Below, one piece after another: positions 21,425-30,943 of a stretch of 64,000 bases of DNA; position 1 is the stretch's first letter; every line of letters starts with the position of its first letter. The notes under the pieces were generated by a model. That model was given only the letters and a program-made list of their open reading frames with translations. It did no database searches and was not told the DNA's origin. Position numbers and translations under genes: made by a program. Origin of the DNA: Mycobacterium sp. WUMAC-067 (GTDB taxonomy: Bacteria > Actinomycetota > Actinomycetes > Mycobacteriales > Mycobacteriaceae); contig NZ_JAEKMI010000018.1 of assembly GCF_020217485.1 (NCBI RefSeq), positions 42,208 to 106,207 on the forward strand. The letters run 5' to 3'.

Positions 21425-21482
21425 CCCGATAGCGATCGGTATCCCGTTCGATGCCGCGGGGTGAAACGATAGGCGGAGGCCA

Positions 21483-22273
21483 ATGACCCTCGGGCAAGTA
21501 TTCGATGCGCGATGTAACGCGCTGAATGCGTGGCGGCTGCTGCTGGCTGCCGAGGTGATGCTCTGGCACTGCTGCCCGTCACGGATCGCTTGCCGCCCGC
21601 AGCGACACTGCAACTTCTCTTCTCGATAGGGGTAGACGGGTTCTTCGCGATCTCGGGGTTCCTCATCACCAGGAGTTGGCTCGACGACCCGCACATACGT
21701 GACTACCTGACCTCCCGCGCCCTGCGCATCCTGCCCGGCTACTACGTCTGCCTGATCATGACGGCGTTCGTCTTCGCCCCGCTCAGCGTGGCGATCCAGG
21801 GCGGTTCGGTGAGCAAGCTCGTGTCTTCCGGCGCGCCGCTCGAATACGTCCTGAAAAACATCGGGGTGGCTTACGTCCATCTCGATATCGGCGGAACACC
21901 AAGGGGTGTACCACATTCCGGGCTCTGGAACGGTTCGCTGTGGTCCCTGGTCGCCGCTCTCCCGCTGGCCTACGCGATCATCGCGTCCGGCTCCCTGCTC
22001 AAGGACCGCCGCCCGGTGCTGCGCACCGACTTGTCCTACGGCGTCTACATCTACGCGTTCCCGACCCAGCAGCTGCTGGCCGTGTGCGGGCTCGCACGTC
22101 TGCAGCCGATGGTGCTGTTCGTCGTCGCCGCGGTGGCCACGCTGCCGCTGGCCGCGGCAAGCTGGTTCCTCATCGAAAAGCCGTCGATGGCACTCAAGCG
22201 CCGGCTGAAAGAGAAGTGGTCGGTCTCCGCCGAAGCCGGAGGCGACGGTCCGTCCACCACAGCGCCAGGGTGA
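21483..22273 (+). pseudogene. Membrane acyltransferase copy 3, frameshifted and internally deleted
   Basis: Third tandem paralogue, starting MTLGQVFDARCNALNAWRLL at 21483 after a GGAGG box. The frame breaks at about 21571-21576, where one base is missing compared with the expected codons for HCWPVTDRLPP, and the original frame stops at about 21630. The second frame then continues to the end with DGFFAISGFLITRSW and IEKPSMALKRR. In addition 297 bases (99 codons) present in copy 2 between two TGGTC sites are absent, fusing WSLV directly to AALPLAYA. Several central membrane helices are lost, so a functional product is unlikely. Confidence 0.85.
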
Positions 22274-22592
22274 ACAGCTCAGCGACGGTGCTGATCGCCG
22301 CGTAAGGCGACGGCTCCCAGCCCGTTTCGGCGAAGCCGCAAAGCCCCACGGTCCGCGACAGCGCGAAGGCGACCAGGGATCCGGCGGCCATTGCCGCACC
22401 GGCCCAGCGCAGCCACCCGGGTCCGCCGGCCGCAATCAGCAGGGCGAGCGCCGACGAGACAGTGGCCTGTATCAGGAATCCGGCGCCGATGGTCGGAATG
22501 TGTTGGTAGCCATGGGTATACAGGTAGCCGTGGGCGACGGCGCTGATGGCCAACGATGCGGCGAGGCCGAGGCGGACAAAGATGCCGATCAC
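22194..22592 (-). CDS. Small membrane protein, four predicted helices
   Basis: 132 residues with four hydrophobic segments at roughly 5-25, 35-55, 60-80 and 98-112, and a basic C terminus (WTDRRLRLRRRPT). The size and layout recall DoxX-like or similar small integral membrane proteins, but I do not recognise a family. Its start overlaps the metallophosphoesterase stop by four bases, so it is the last gene of the sigma-factor operon. Its 3' end overlaps the acyltransferase pseudogene by 80 bases in convergent orientation. Confidence 0.75.
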   Translation of the reverse strand: MIGIFVRLGLAASLAISAVAHGYLYTHGYQHIPTIGAGFLIQATVSSALALLIAAGGPGWLRWAGAAMAAGSLVAFALSRTVGLCGFAETGWEPSPYAAISTVAELFTLALWWTDRRLRLRRRPTTSLSAGA

Positions 22593-23515
22593 TGCAACGT
22601 CCGCTCCTTCAGAGCCAGAGCGGTCTCTCCCCTGGCGTAGCTGACCTCGCGGATCCCCAACGCGTGTCGCAGCTTGCCGGCCGGCAGCGTCACCGGCTTG
22701 GGCGCCGGTCCGTCACCGGGGCGCGGCAGCGGGTAGGCGGTGGTCGTCCCGCTGTGAAAAGTCACATTGTCTTCCGTTTTGGAAAACAGCTGGTGGACAT
22801 GGCCGTTGAGGCACGTGACGGAGGAGAACCGGCGGAGGTAACTCAGCGCCTGGGCGGCATCGTCGGTGCCCCAGCCCCATTGCGGGTACATCGCGAACAG
22901 GGGGACGTGGCTGAACACGATGATCGGAGTATCACTCGAGAGACGGGCGACGTCCTTCTTGACGAACTGCAACTGATCCACCCCCAGATGACCGAGCTTG
23001 CGCAGGTTCAACGTGTTGACCAGCGCGATCAAGTGCACGCCGGCGACGTCGAGGCTGTACCAACCGTCACCAACCGTGCCCGCGCCGAAGGCGTTTCGGT
23101 ACTTCTGTCCCGCGTCGTCGACGGAGTCGTGCTCGCCGGGGACGGTGAACGCGTGCGGCGTCTTCAGGTCACTCATCATCTGCTTGGCCTGGTCGAACTG
23201 TTCGGGGCTGGAAAGGTGGGTGAGGTCGCCGGTGTGGATGACGAAATCCGGTGTGTAGCCGAGGTTGTTGACCTTGTCGATCGCTTCGCTGAAGGTAGCG
23301 GCGACGCCCGGATTGGGCGCACCGGTGAAACCGAGATGGCTGTCGCTGATTTGGGCGAAGCGCAGTGTGGGCTGGATGGGCGGGCGCACAGCTGCCGCTT
23401 CCCCGGCGACGTGCGAGATGACCTCGCCCCCGGCCACGGTCAACCCGACCGCCGCCCCGAACCACGCCGTATGCCGCAGCAGCTGGCGCCGGGTCATGGC
23501 ATCGTCGCGGGTCAT
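22589..23515 (-). CDS. Tat-exported calcineurin-like metallophosphoesterase
   Basis: 308 residues. The N terminus has a Tat-type signal (TRRQLLRHT with the twin arginines at 9-10, then a hydrophobic stretch 18-42). The two-metal phosphoesterase motifs follow in order: D58-S-H60 in ISDSHLG, HTGDLTH with Asp97, PGEHD at about 126-130 (GNHD in most members), FSHVPLF and LNGHVHQ. It is expected to act outside the membrane on a phosphoester of unknown identity. Four-base overlaps with both neighbours place it in the operon of the ECF sigma factor, Rieske protein and cupredoxin. Confidence 0.87.
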   Translation of the reverse strand: MTRDDAMTRRQLLRHTAWFGAAVGLTVAGGEVISHVAGEAAAVRPPIQPTLRFAQISDSHLGFTGAPNPGVAATFSEAIDKVNNLGYTPDFVIHTGDLTHLSSPEQFDQAKQMMSDLKTPHAFTVPGEHDSVDDAGQKYRNAFGAGTVGDGWYSLDVAGVHLIALVNTLNLRKLGHLGVDQLQFVKKDVARLSSDTPIIVFSHVPLFAMYPQWGWGTDDAAQALSYLRRFSSVTCLNGHVHQLFSKTEDNVTFHSGTTTAYPLPRPGDGPAPKPVTLPAGKLRHALGIREVSYARGETALALKERTLQ

Positions 23516-23910
23516 GCCGTCACCACCACGGTGCCGCGCATCATCGGGTGAATCGAGCAGACATAATCGAAAGTCCCAGGGGCGGAGAAGGTATGGGTGA
23601 AGGTGGCTCCCGTTCCCATGCCGGGTGAGTGGAATGAGCCGTCACTGGCGGCCACCGTATGGGGTTCCTCGTCGCGGTTGGTCCACGTGACGGTGGTCCC
23701 GGCGGGCACCGTCAGGGTGGGCGGCGCGAATGCGAAGCCGTCGATCGTGACCTGGTTGGCACCCGCGGGCGGCAGCGGCGCGGTGATCGACATCTCGGTG
23801 GTGGGCGCGGGGATGGTCGCCGCGGGCCGCGACCGGCCACAACCGGCAGACAACAGCACACCCGCGGCCAGCGCGGCCACCCAAAGCCTTCGAGGCATGG
23901 CGATATCCAT
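23512..23910 (-). CDS. Cupredoxin-domain (plastocyanin-like) lipoprotein
   Basis: 132 residues. A lipoprotein signal ends in LSAGC with the lipidated Cys at 24. The mature part is a type-I copper fold: first ligand His84 in EEPHTV, then Cys118, His121 and Met124 (or Met123) in YVCSIHPMM. It is therefore expected to be a membrane-anchored electron carrier on the outer face. The ATG at 23908-23910 is taken as start; a GTG two codons upstream and an ATG four codons downstream are alternatives, and none has a strong ribosome site. A GTGTAACCCG element lies 18-27 bases upstream. Confidence 0.85.
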   Translation of the reverse strand: MDIAMPRRLWVAALAAGVLLSAGCGRSRPAATIPAPTTEMSITAPLPPAGANQVTIDGFAFAPPTLTVPAGTTVTWTNRDEEPHTVAASDGSFHSPGMGTGATFTHTFSAPGTFDYVCSIHPMMRGTVVVTA

Positions 23911-23927
23911 GCCCACAGATAGGGCGG

Positions 23928-23937
23928 CGGGTTACAC
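23928..23937 (-). promoter_or_regulatory. GTGTAACCCG element upstream of cupredoxin gene
   Basis: This 10-mer on the minus strand sits between the Rieske stop codon and the cupredoxin start, and recurs exactly upstream of the sigma gene at 25216-25225. Both copies are followed 8-10 bases later by a TAT-containing segment. That pattern suits the -35 part of an ECF-type promoter read by the sigma factor of this operon. This is inference from two sites only. Confidence 0.4.
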
Positions 23938-23939
23938 CA

Positions 23940-24638
23940 TCAGGTCGGGCGCACCGGGGCGAACACCTCGATCACCCCGCCGACCTCACGAACCATCAGC
24001 TCGGGCAACGGCTTTGGCGCGATCGGCAACTGGTGGGTGAGCACCTGACCGCTGGGCGAGAACGACGTGGTGTGGCAGGGGCAGCGCAACGTGTCATCCG
24101 GCGCGTCGAACCACAGCTTGCACCCTTGATGGGTGCACACCCCCGAGATCGCTTGCACCTTGCCGTCGATGCGCCGGACGAATCCGGTCACCGAACCCAG
24201 ATCGAAGGCGTGCATGACCCCGTCGGGCACGTCCGAGCTCGACGCGACGCGCTGCCAGCTTCCGTCGTTGGGGGTGAGTTGACCGGCCGCGCTATCCGGG
24301 GCACGCGGTTGCCCGTGTCGGGAGGCGGTCACGGCGCGATCGAGGGAAACCGCGGCAACCGCGGCCGTGGCCGCGGCCGAGGTTCCGACGATGACCTGGC
24401 GGCGCGTGCTGGCGCGCACGGGCGCCGTTTCCGTTGGCGTGCCTGACATCTGCTCGCCGATGCGGCGGTGCAGATCGGAGAGGAATTCGGGGCGGGGCGC
24501 GTCGTCCCCGCCGCGGGCGGCCCGCAGCTCGATGGCCGTGCGGAGCTGCGCCGCCTCGAAGTCGTCGGGCGCGAACGGCCTGGGACGGCGCCCCCGCAAC
24601 AGATCGTCGACATAGCGTCGCAGCCCTCGCGCATTCAT
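23940..24638 (-). CDS. Rieske [2Fe-2S] protein encoded with an ECF sigma factor
   Basis: 232 residues. An N-terminal soluble, charged region (1-78) is followed by a hydrophobic stretch at about 80-97 behind RRQ, resembling a Tat-like or membrane anchor. The C-terminal Rieske domain has all cluster ligands and the disulfide pair: C168-T-H170-Q-G-C173 and C186-P-C188-H189. Its ATG overlaps the sigma stop in an ATGA, the arrangement usual for sigma and anti-sigma pairs. It could therefore be a redox-sensing anti-sigma factor or an exported electron carrier made together with the sigma factor; no zinc anti-sigma motif is present. An open frame continues upstream, but the coupled ATG is the likely start. 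Confidence 0.85.
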   Translation of the reverse strand: MNARGLRRYVDDLLRGRRPRPFAPDDFEAAQLRTAIELRAARGGDDAPRPEFLSDLHRRIGEQMSGTPTETAPVRASTRRQVIVGTSAAATAAVAAVSLDRAVTASRHGQPRAPDSAAGQLTPNDGSWQRVASSSDVPDGVMHAFDLGSVTGFVRRIDGKVQAISGVCTHQGCKLWFDAPDDTLRCPCHTTSFSPSGQVLTHQLPIAPKPLPELMVREVGGVIEVFAPVRPT

Positions 24639-25186
24639 TGCTTGTCCCCGTCGTTGACCTGCGCCGCCAGCCGCAGGGCGCGGTGCTGGAGCACTTTGGC
24701 GTTGGGCACGCTGATTCCGAGTTCCGCGGCGGACTCCTTGATCGAATTGCCGTGCAGAAAGCGCGATTCCAAGATCTGGCGATAGCGTTCCGGCAGGCTG
24801 TCCAGGACGCGGGCCACGCGCTGCGGTGCGGTGCTGATCGCCTCCTCGCTGTCGGCTGGTTGTTCGATGTCCTCGATCGAGGTTATCTCCCGTCCCAGGG
24901 TCTCGCGCCAGTGTGCGGCCAGCACCGTCCTGGCCGTGGTCCGCAGGTAGGCGCGAACCTCGGCCACGCTCACGGTCAGGCGCAGCGGACGCAGCGCGGC
25001 GAGGAACACCTCGGCGGTGAGGTCTTCGGCGTCGGTCCTGTTGCCGACGCGCGCGAACAGCGTGCGGTACACCCACCCGACGTTGTCGGAGTACACGGCT
25101 TCCCAGTCCGGGTAGCCGGCCTCATGGCCACCGCCGGGCACCGCGCGCAGGGGTCGCGGCCCGACGGGCTCGTTTCTTGCCGCCAC
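24635..25186 (-). CDS. ECF-type RNA polymerase sigma factor
   Basis: 183 residues. Region 2 is seen at about 25-90 (YSDNVGWVYRTLFARVGNRTDAEDLTAEVF split around the DAED box) and region 4 at about 125-180 with the helix-turn-helix (LPERYRQIL, then SIKESAAELGISVPNAKVLQHRA). The GTG at 25184-25186 follows AAGGAGG with a five-base spacer; an overlapping ATG two bases earlier is in another frame. A GTGTAACCCG element lies about 30-40 bases upstream and may reflect autoregulation. It is not SigL, which is encoded elsewhere in the window; the exact family is not assigned. Confidence 0.87.
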   Translation of the reverse strand: MAARNEPVGPRPLRAVPGGGHEAGYPDWEAVYSDNVGWVYRTLFARVGNRTDAEDLTAEVFLAALRPLRLTVSVAEVRAYLRTTARTVLAAHWRETLGREITSIEDIEQPADSEEAISTAPQRVARVLDSLPERYRQILESRFLHGNSIKESAAELGISVPNAKVLQHRALRLAAQVNDGDKQ

Positions 25187-25215
25187 ATGCCTCCTTCACC
25201 CGATAAATACCGGCT

Positions 25216-25225
25216 CGGGTTACAC
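25216..25225 (-). promoter_or_regulatory. GTGTAACCCG element upstream of the ECF sigma gene
   Basis: Exact repeat of the 10-mer at 23928-23937. Here it is followed on the minus strand by GAGCCGGTATTTATCGGGTG and then the AAGGAGG ribosome site. It is a candidate autoregulatory promoter for the sigma-Rieske-cupredoxin operon (inference). Confidence 0.4.
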
Positions 25226-25228
25226 GGG

Positions 25229-26653
25229 TCAGCGCGCGGCGAGCGCGGCTTCGGTGGCCATCAACCGGTCGAGCTTGGTGGCGGTGGCGGAAAATACGGA
25301 CTTGGCGATGCCCAGGATCCGCTCGCGGACCCGCGGCTTCGCCGACGCCGACGGCAGCAGGTGGCCGATCAGGTGACCGAAGAGGTCGAGGCGCGCTGTC
25401 GACAACCACGACATCAGGTCCGGGTCGTCGAACCAGCGCAGCTGGTTGCTGTAATCGGCCAAGGCCAGCCGTAACCAGTCGACGTCGGTGTCCGGATGCG
25501 GCAGGGGCACACAGAGCTCGTTTTTCAGCGGGTCGTCGCGGTACGCGGCCTCGACGTGAGCGATCAGCGCGGCGCTGAAGATCTGCTGGCAGCCGCGCAC
25601 GCTTTGCAGGGTGATGCGACCGGGATCGAAAATCGGTGTGGCGGCCCGCTTTTCGGCGCCGTCGGCGGTGCAGTCGAGGTAGAGCTCGCGGCCGCTGACC
25701 GCCACGGCGCCCCGGTCGAGGACCATCTTGTCGGCCTCGATGGACAGCAGGTGGCCCATGCGCACCACGTCGGTGATCCGTCGCAGCTGCTCGAGTTCGA
25801 GCCGGGTGACGGTGGCGCAGCGGTACATCGCGGGACGGATCGCCGGATCGATCCGCAGCAGCACGCCGGCCTCCTCAAGGCGGGCGAACAGATCCGGCAC
25901 CGACGCGGCGTCGTTGATGGCGCGCAGCTGCGCGGTGAAGCTGGCCTTGATCTTCTCGGCGAACAACGCACCGGGCTGCATGGTCTCGCGGTCCAACAGC
26001 CAGGAATCGCGGGGCATGATCCAGGTGAGCCGGTCGGGCTTGACGCCGTGGCCCAGTAGCCATAGGCAGGTGTCGATGCCGGTCTTGCCCGCCCCGACGA
26101 TGACGTAGCGCTCGTAGGCGCCGCGCCGGGGCAGGTCGCCGGGCGGGACGCAGTCGACGCCGGGTGCGACCCGATAGGGCGGCGGGCGCATCGCGGGGAC
26201 GGTGACCCGCATGTAGGTGGCGTCGACGATGCGGCGCGCCACCCGGACGGTGTAGTCGGCGCCGGCGAGCGTGCGGAACCGGCCGTCCCCGAGGTATTCG
26301 CTCATCGGGAAGTAGCTGACCCGCCCGGTCGGCAGCAGCCGCCCTCGCATGATGTGGTCGTAGTAGGCGCAGATCTCGCCGGCGGTCGCCAGTTCGTAAA
26401 GGCCCTGGTTCCAACCGACTTGGTCGATGGTGTCGGCGCCCAGCGGCAGCGAGTTGACGCCGTAGAACGCCGAGGGCTGGTGCAGCCGCACGAACGGGTA
26501 GGCCATGGTCCAGTGCCCGCCGGGCGCGTGGTTGCGGTCCACCACCACGACGCGGGCCTCCGCCGCTGAGGCCTCGGTGACCAGCGCGTCGATGAACGCC
26601 ATGGCCATGGCGCCCGCCCCGACCACCAGGTAGTCGGCCTCGATGGTGTGCAT
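25229..26653 (-). CDS. FAD/NAD(P)-binding oxidoreductase, monooxygenase-like
   Basis: 474 residues. The N-terminal dinucleotide motif VVGAGAMAMAFIDAL (about 10-24) and a second one, YVIVGAGKTGIDTCLWLLG near residue 190, give the two-nucleotide layout of flavin monooxygenases and related reductases. The region GGHWTMAYPFVRLHQPS resembles the FAD-contact segment of that group. Substrate unknown. It is divergent from mmsA and convergent with nothing; the sigma gene follows on the same strand after 42 bases, in which the candidate sigma promoter lies. Confidence 0.82.
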   Translation of the reverse strand: MHTIEADYLVVGAGAMAMAFIDALVTEASAAEARVVVVDRNHAPGGHWTMAYPFVRLHQPSAFYGVNSLPLGADTIDQVGWNQGLYELATAGEICAYYDHIMRGRLLPTGRVSYFPMSEYLGDGRFRTLAGADYTVRVARRIVDATYMRVTVPAMRPPPYRVAPGVDCVPPGDLPRRGAYERYVIVGAGKTGIDTCLWLLGHGVKPDRLTWIMPRDSWLLDRETMQPGALFAEKIKASFTAQLRAINDAASVPDLFARLEEAGVLLRIDPAIRPAMYRCATVTRLELEQLRRITDVVRMGHLLSIEADKMVLDRGAVAVSGRELYLDCTADGAEKRAATPIFDPGRITLQSVRGCQQIFSAALIAHVEAAYRDDPLKNELCVPLPHPDTDVDWLRLALADYSNQLRWFDDPDLMSWLSTARLDLFGHLIGHLLPSASAKPRVRERILGIAKSVFSATATKLDRLMATEAALAAR

Positions 26654-26708
26654 ACCGCTGTCAGGCTAGCCCGCCACCCGCCTTGCCAAGGCCCGAACCG
26701 GGTTACTA

Positions 26709-26724
26709 GGATATGCAAGTATCC
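26709..26724. promoter_or_regulatory. Inverted repeat between FAD oxidoreductase and mmsA
   Basis: GGATA and TATCC separated by six bases form a small dyad in the 103-base divergent region, about 35 bases upstream of the mmsA start. It overlaps a TAGGAT that could be a -10 box. A role as operator is only a possibility. Confidence 0.3.
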
Positions 26725-26756
26725 GCTTAAGCGCGTCAACCACATCCGAGGGCCCC

Positions 26757-28277
<1,521 letters not shown>

Positions 28278-28285
28278 GGTCGCGC

Positions 28286-29455
28286 ATGTTTACCCTCGAC
28301 GACGACGAACGGGTGATCACCGAGACGGCGGCCGCGTTCGCCGCCAAGCGCCTGGCCCCGCACGCCCTGGAATGGGATGCGGCCAAACACTTTCCGACCG
28401 ACGTGCTGCGCGAATCGGCCGAGCTCGGCATGGCCGCGATCTACTGCCGCGACGACGTCGGCGGCAGCGGGCTGCGCCGGCTCGACGGGGTCCGCATCTT
28501 CGAGCAGCTGGCCATCGCCGACCCCACCACCGCCGCGTTCCTGTCGATCCACAACATGTGCGCGTGGATGATCGACACGTTCGGCACCGCCGAACAGCGC
28601 AAGGAGTGGGTCCCGCGGCTGGCGTCGATGGACGTCATCGCCAGCTACTGCCTCACCGAGCCGGGCGCCGGCTCCGACGCCAGCGCGTTGAGCACCCGTG
28701 CGGTCAAGGAGGGCTCGGACTATGTGCTCGACGGCGTCAAACAGTTCATCTCGGGCGCGGGCGCGTCGGACGTCTACGTGGTGATGGCCCGGACCGGCAG
28801 CGAGGGCCCGCGCGGCATCTCGGCGTTCGTCGTCGAAAAGGGAACTCCCGGGCTGAGTTTCGGTGCGCTGGAGGAGAAGATGGGCTGGCACGCCCAGCCC
28901 ACCGCGCAGGTGATCCTGGAGGGGGTTCGGGTGCCCGCCGAGGCGATGCTGGGCGGCGCAGACGGCGAGGGCGCCGGATTCGGCATCGCGATGAACGGCC
29001 TCAACGGCGGCCGGCTCAACATCGCCGCGTGTTCGCTCGGCGGCGCCCAGGCCGCCGCCGACAAGGCCGGAGCCTATGTTCGCGATCGGCAGGCGTTCGG
29101 CAAGTCCCTGCTCGACGAACCGACCATCCGGTTCACCCTGGCCGACATGGCGACCGGCCTCGAGACGTCGCGAATGATGTTGTGGCGGGCGGCCAATGCG
29201 CTGGACACCGGCGACTCCGACAAGGTCGAGTTGTGCGCGATGGCCAAGCGCTACGTCACCGACACCTGCTTCGAGGTCGCCGACAAGGCTTTGCAACTGC
29301 ACGGCGGCTACGGCTACCTGCGCGAGTATGGTCTGGAAAAGATCGTGCGCGACCTGCGGGTGCACCGAATCCTGGAAGGCACCAACGAAATCATGCGAGT
29401 GGTCATCGGTCGGGCAGAAGCCGCACGGTTCAGAGCTTCTCCAGCAACCGCATAG
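28286..29455 (+). CDS. fadE9: Acyl-CoA dehydrogenase (isobutyryl-CoA type, FadE9-like)
   Basis: Flavoprotein of 389 residues. Acyl-CoA dehydrogenase signatures are SYCLTEPGAGSDASAL and the C-terminal LQLHGGYGYLREYGLEK, ending in RILEGTNEIMR. In this operon, between mmsA and mmsB, the substrate is expected to be isobutyryl-CoA or a related branched chain (inference from context). The ATG at 28286 is eight bases after the mmsA stop; the open frame continues upstream inside mmsA without meaning. Confidence 0.93.
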   Translation: MFTLDDDERVITETAAAFAAKRLAPHALEWDAAKHFPTDVLRESAELGMAAIYCRDDVGGSGLRRLDGVRIFEQLAIADPTTAAFLSIHNMCAWMIDTFGTAEQRKEWVPRLASMDVIASYCLTEPGAGSDASALSTRAVKEGSDYVLDGVKQFISGAGASDVYVVMARTGSEGPRGISAFVVEKGTPGLSFGALEEKMGWHAQPTAQVILEGVRVPAEAMLGGADGEGAGFGIAMNGLNGGRLNIAACSLGGAQAAADKAGAYVRDRQAFGKSLLDEPTIRFTLADMATGLETSRMMLWRAANALDTGDSDKVELCAMAKRYVTDTCFEVADKALQLHGGYGYLREYGLEKIVRDLRVHRILEGTNEIMRVVIGRAEAARFRASPATA

Positions 29456-29467
29456 AAGGGTCTTCAG

Positions 29468-30346
29468 ATGACCGAGCACTTGACCGTGGCTTTCCTGGGG
29501 TTGGGCCACATGGGCGGGCCCATGGCGTCGAACCTCGTTGCGGCCAACCATGCGGTGCGCGGCTTCGATCCGGTGCCCGCCGCGCTGTCCGCGGCGGCCG
29601 CGGCCGGCGTCGCCGGCTTCGACAGCGCCGGTGACGCGGTGGCCGGGGCGGACGTCGTCATCACCATGCTGCCCAACGGCGAGTCGGTGAAACGCTGCTA
29701 CGCGGAGATTTTGCCCGCGGCGCGACCCGGTGCGCTGTTCATCGACAGCTCCACGATCTCGGTCGACGATGCCCGCGAGGTGCATGCGCTGGCGGAATCG
29801 CGCGGGGTTGCCCAGCTGGACGCGCCCGTGTCGGGCGGGGTGAAGGGTGCGGTCGCGGGGACGCTGGCGTTCATGGTGGGCGGTGACGAGGCGGCCCTGC
29901 AACGGGCGCGGCCGGTGCTGGAACCCATGGCGGGCAAGATCATCCACTGCGGGGCGGCCGGGGCCGGGCAGGCCGCCAAGGTGTGCAACAACATGGTGCT
30001 GGCGGTGCAGCAGATCGCGATCGGCGAGGCGTTCGTCCTGGCCGAAAAGCTCGGGCTGTCGGCACAGTCCCTGTTCGACGTGATCACCGGCGCGACCGGG
30101 AACTGCTGGGCCGTGCACACCAATTGCCCTGTGCCGGGCCCGGTCCCGACCTCGCCGGCCAACGACGACTTCAAGCCGGGGTTTGCGACCGCGCTGATGA
30201 ACAAGGACCTTCACCTGGCGATGGACGCGGTGTCCTCCACCGGTTCGGCCGCCCCGCTGGGCCGCCACGCCGCCGAGATCTATGCGAAATTCGCTGCCGA
30301 TCACGGCGACAAGGACTTCAGCGCGATCATCGAGACGCTGCGTTGA
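29468..30346 (+). CDS. mmsB: 3-hydroxyisobutyrate dehydrogenase
   Basis: Oxidises 3-hydroxyisobutyrate to methylmalonate semialdehyde, the step before MmsA. It has 292 residues, an NAD motif FLGLGHMGGPMA at about 9-20, the substrate loop DAPVSGGVKGA near 118-128 and the catalytic Lys171 in GAGQAAKVCNN. It is 12 bases downstream of the acyl-CoA dehydrogenase and closes the operon. Confidence 0.95.
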   Translation: MTEHLTVAFLGLGHMGGPMASNLVAANHAVRGFDPVPAALSAAAAAGVAGFDSAGDAVAGADVVITMLPNGESVKRCYAEILPAARPGALFIDSSTISVDDAREVHALAESRGVAQLDAPVSGGVKGAVAGTLAFMVGGDEAALQRARPVLEPMAGKIIHCGAAGAGQAAKVCNNMVLAVQQIAIGEAFVLAEKLGLSAQSLFDVITGATGNCWAVHTNCPVPGPVPTSPANDDFKPGFATALMNKDLHLAMDAVSSTGSAAPLGRHAAEIYAKFAADHGDKDFSAIIETLR

Positions 30347-30350
30347 CCGT

Positions 30351-30414
30351 GCGCCGAACGTCGACTTGTGGTGGGAAATAAGCCGATTCGCCGCAACAAC
30401 TCCACGTTCGGCGC
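30351..30414. terminator. Inverted repeat between convergent mmsB and marR-type gene
   Basis: GCGCCGAACGT at 30351-30361 and its exact complement ACGTTCGGCGC at 30404-30414 enclose 42 bases. It fills the 82-base gap between two convergent genes, so it may end transcription from both sides. There is no T tract. A dispersed repeat element is the alternative. Confidence 0.5.
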
Positions 30415-30428
30415 GCTGGAAGACGAGC

Positions 30429-30935
30429 TCAGAAGTCGCCGGCGTTGCGGCGCAGCGTCTCGATCGACGACGCGAGGTCCTGCGATTCGGCGTCGGACAT
30501 CCCGAGATCGGCGAACACCTGCTTGTTGAGCGTGACGGTGGCGTCCTCGACCGTGGAGCGGCCCAGGTCGGTGATCTGCACCAGCGTGGTGCGCCCGTCG
30601 GTGGGATGCGGAACCCGCTGCACCAGCCCGTCGGCCTCCAGCCGGCGGATGGCGTGGGTCACGCTGGTGACATGGACCTGCAGGCGGTCGGAGGCCTTGG
30701 TGATGGGGAGCGCCCCGGAACGGCTGAACGCGAGCAGCCGCAGCAATTCGTACCGGGAGAAGCTCAGGTCGTAGGGCCGCAGCGCCGTCTCCACGCGGGC
30801 CAGCAGGATCTGGTGCGCGCGCATCACCGACGTCACCGCGACCATGCCCGGCGCCACGTCACCCCACCCGGCGCGCTCCCAGTTGGCCCGCGCCGCGGCG
30901 ATCGGATCACGTTTGTCGGGTCGTGAGTCGGCCAC
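30429..30935 (-). CDS. MarR-family transcriptional regulator
   Basis: 168 residues with a winged helix-turn-helix at about 50-115 (LSFSRYELLRLL, ITKASDRLQVHVTSVTHAIRRL split over helices, wing VPHPTDGRTTLVQIT). MarR proteins respond to small molecules and often repress neighbouring genes. The GTG at 30933-30935 follows AAGGGG; a much longer frame upstream runs into the aminotransferase. It is nine bases downstream of the aminotransferase gene, so it is probably cotranscribed with that cluster and may regulate it. Confidence 0.88.
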   Translation of the reverse strand: MADSRPDKRDPIAAARANWERAGWGDVAPGMVAVTSVMRAHQILLARVETALRPYDLSFSRYELLRLLAFSRSGALPITKASDRLQVHVTSVTHAIRRLEADGLVQRVPHPTDGRTTLVQITDLGRSTVEDATVTLNKQVFADLGMSDAESQDLASSIETLRRNAGDF

Positions 30936-30943
30936 GCCCCTTC

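Noticed and set aside
20714..22435. 573-codon minus-strand open frame opposite the acyltransferases
   Set aside because: It spans parts of two paralogues and the pseudogene in antisense, as expected for a shadow of repeated sequence.
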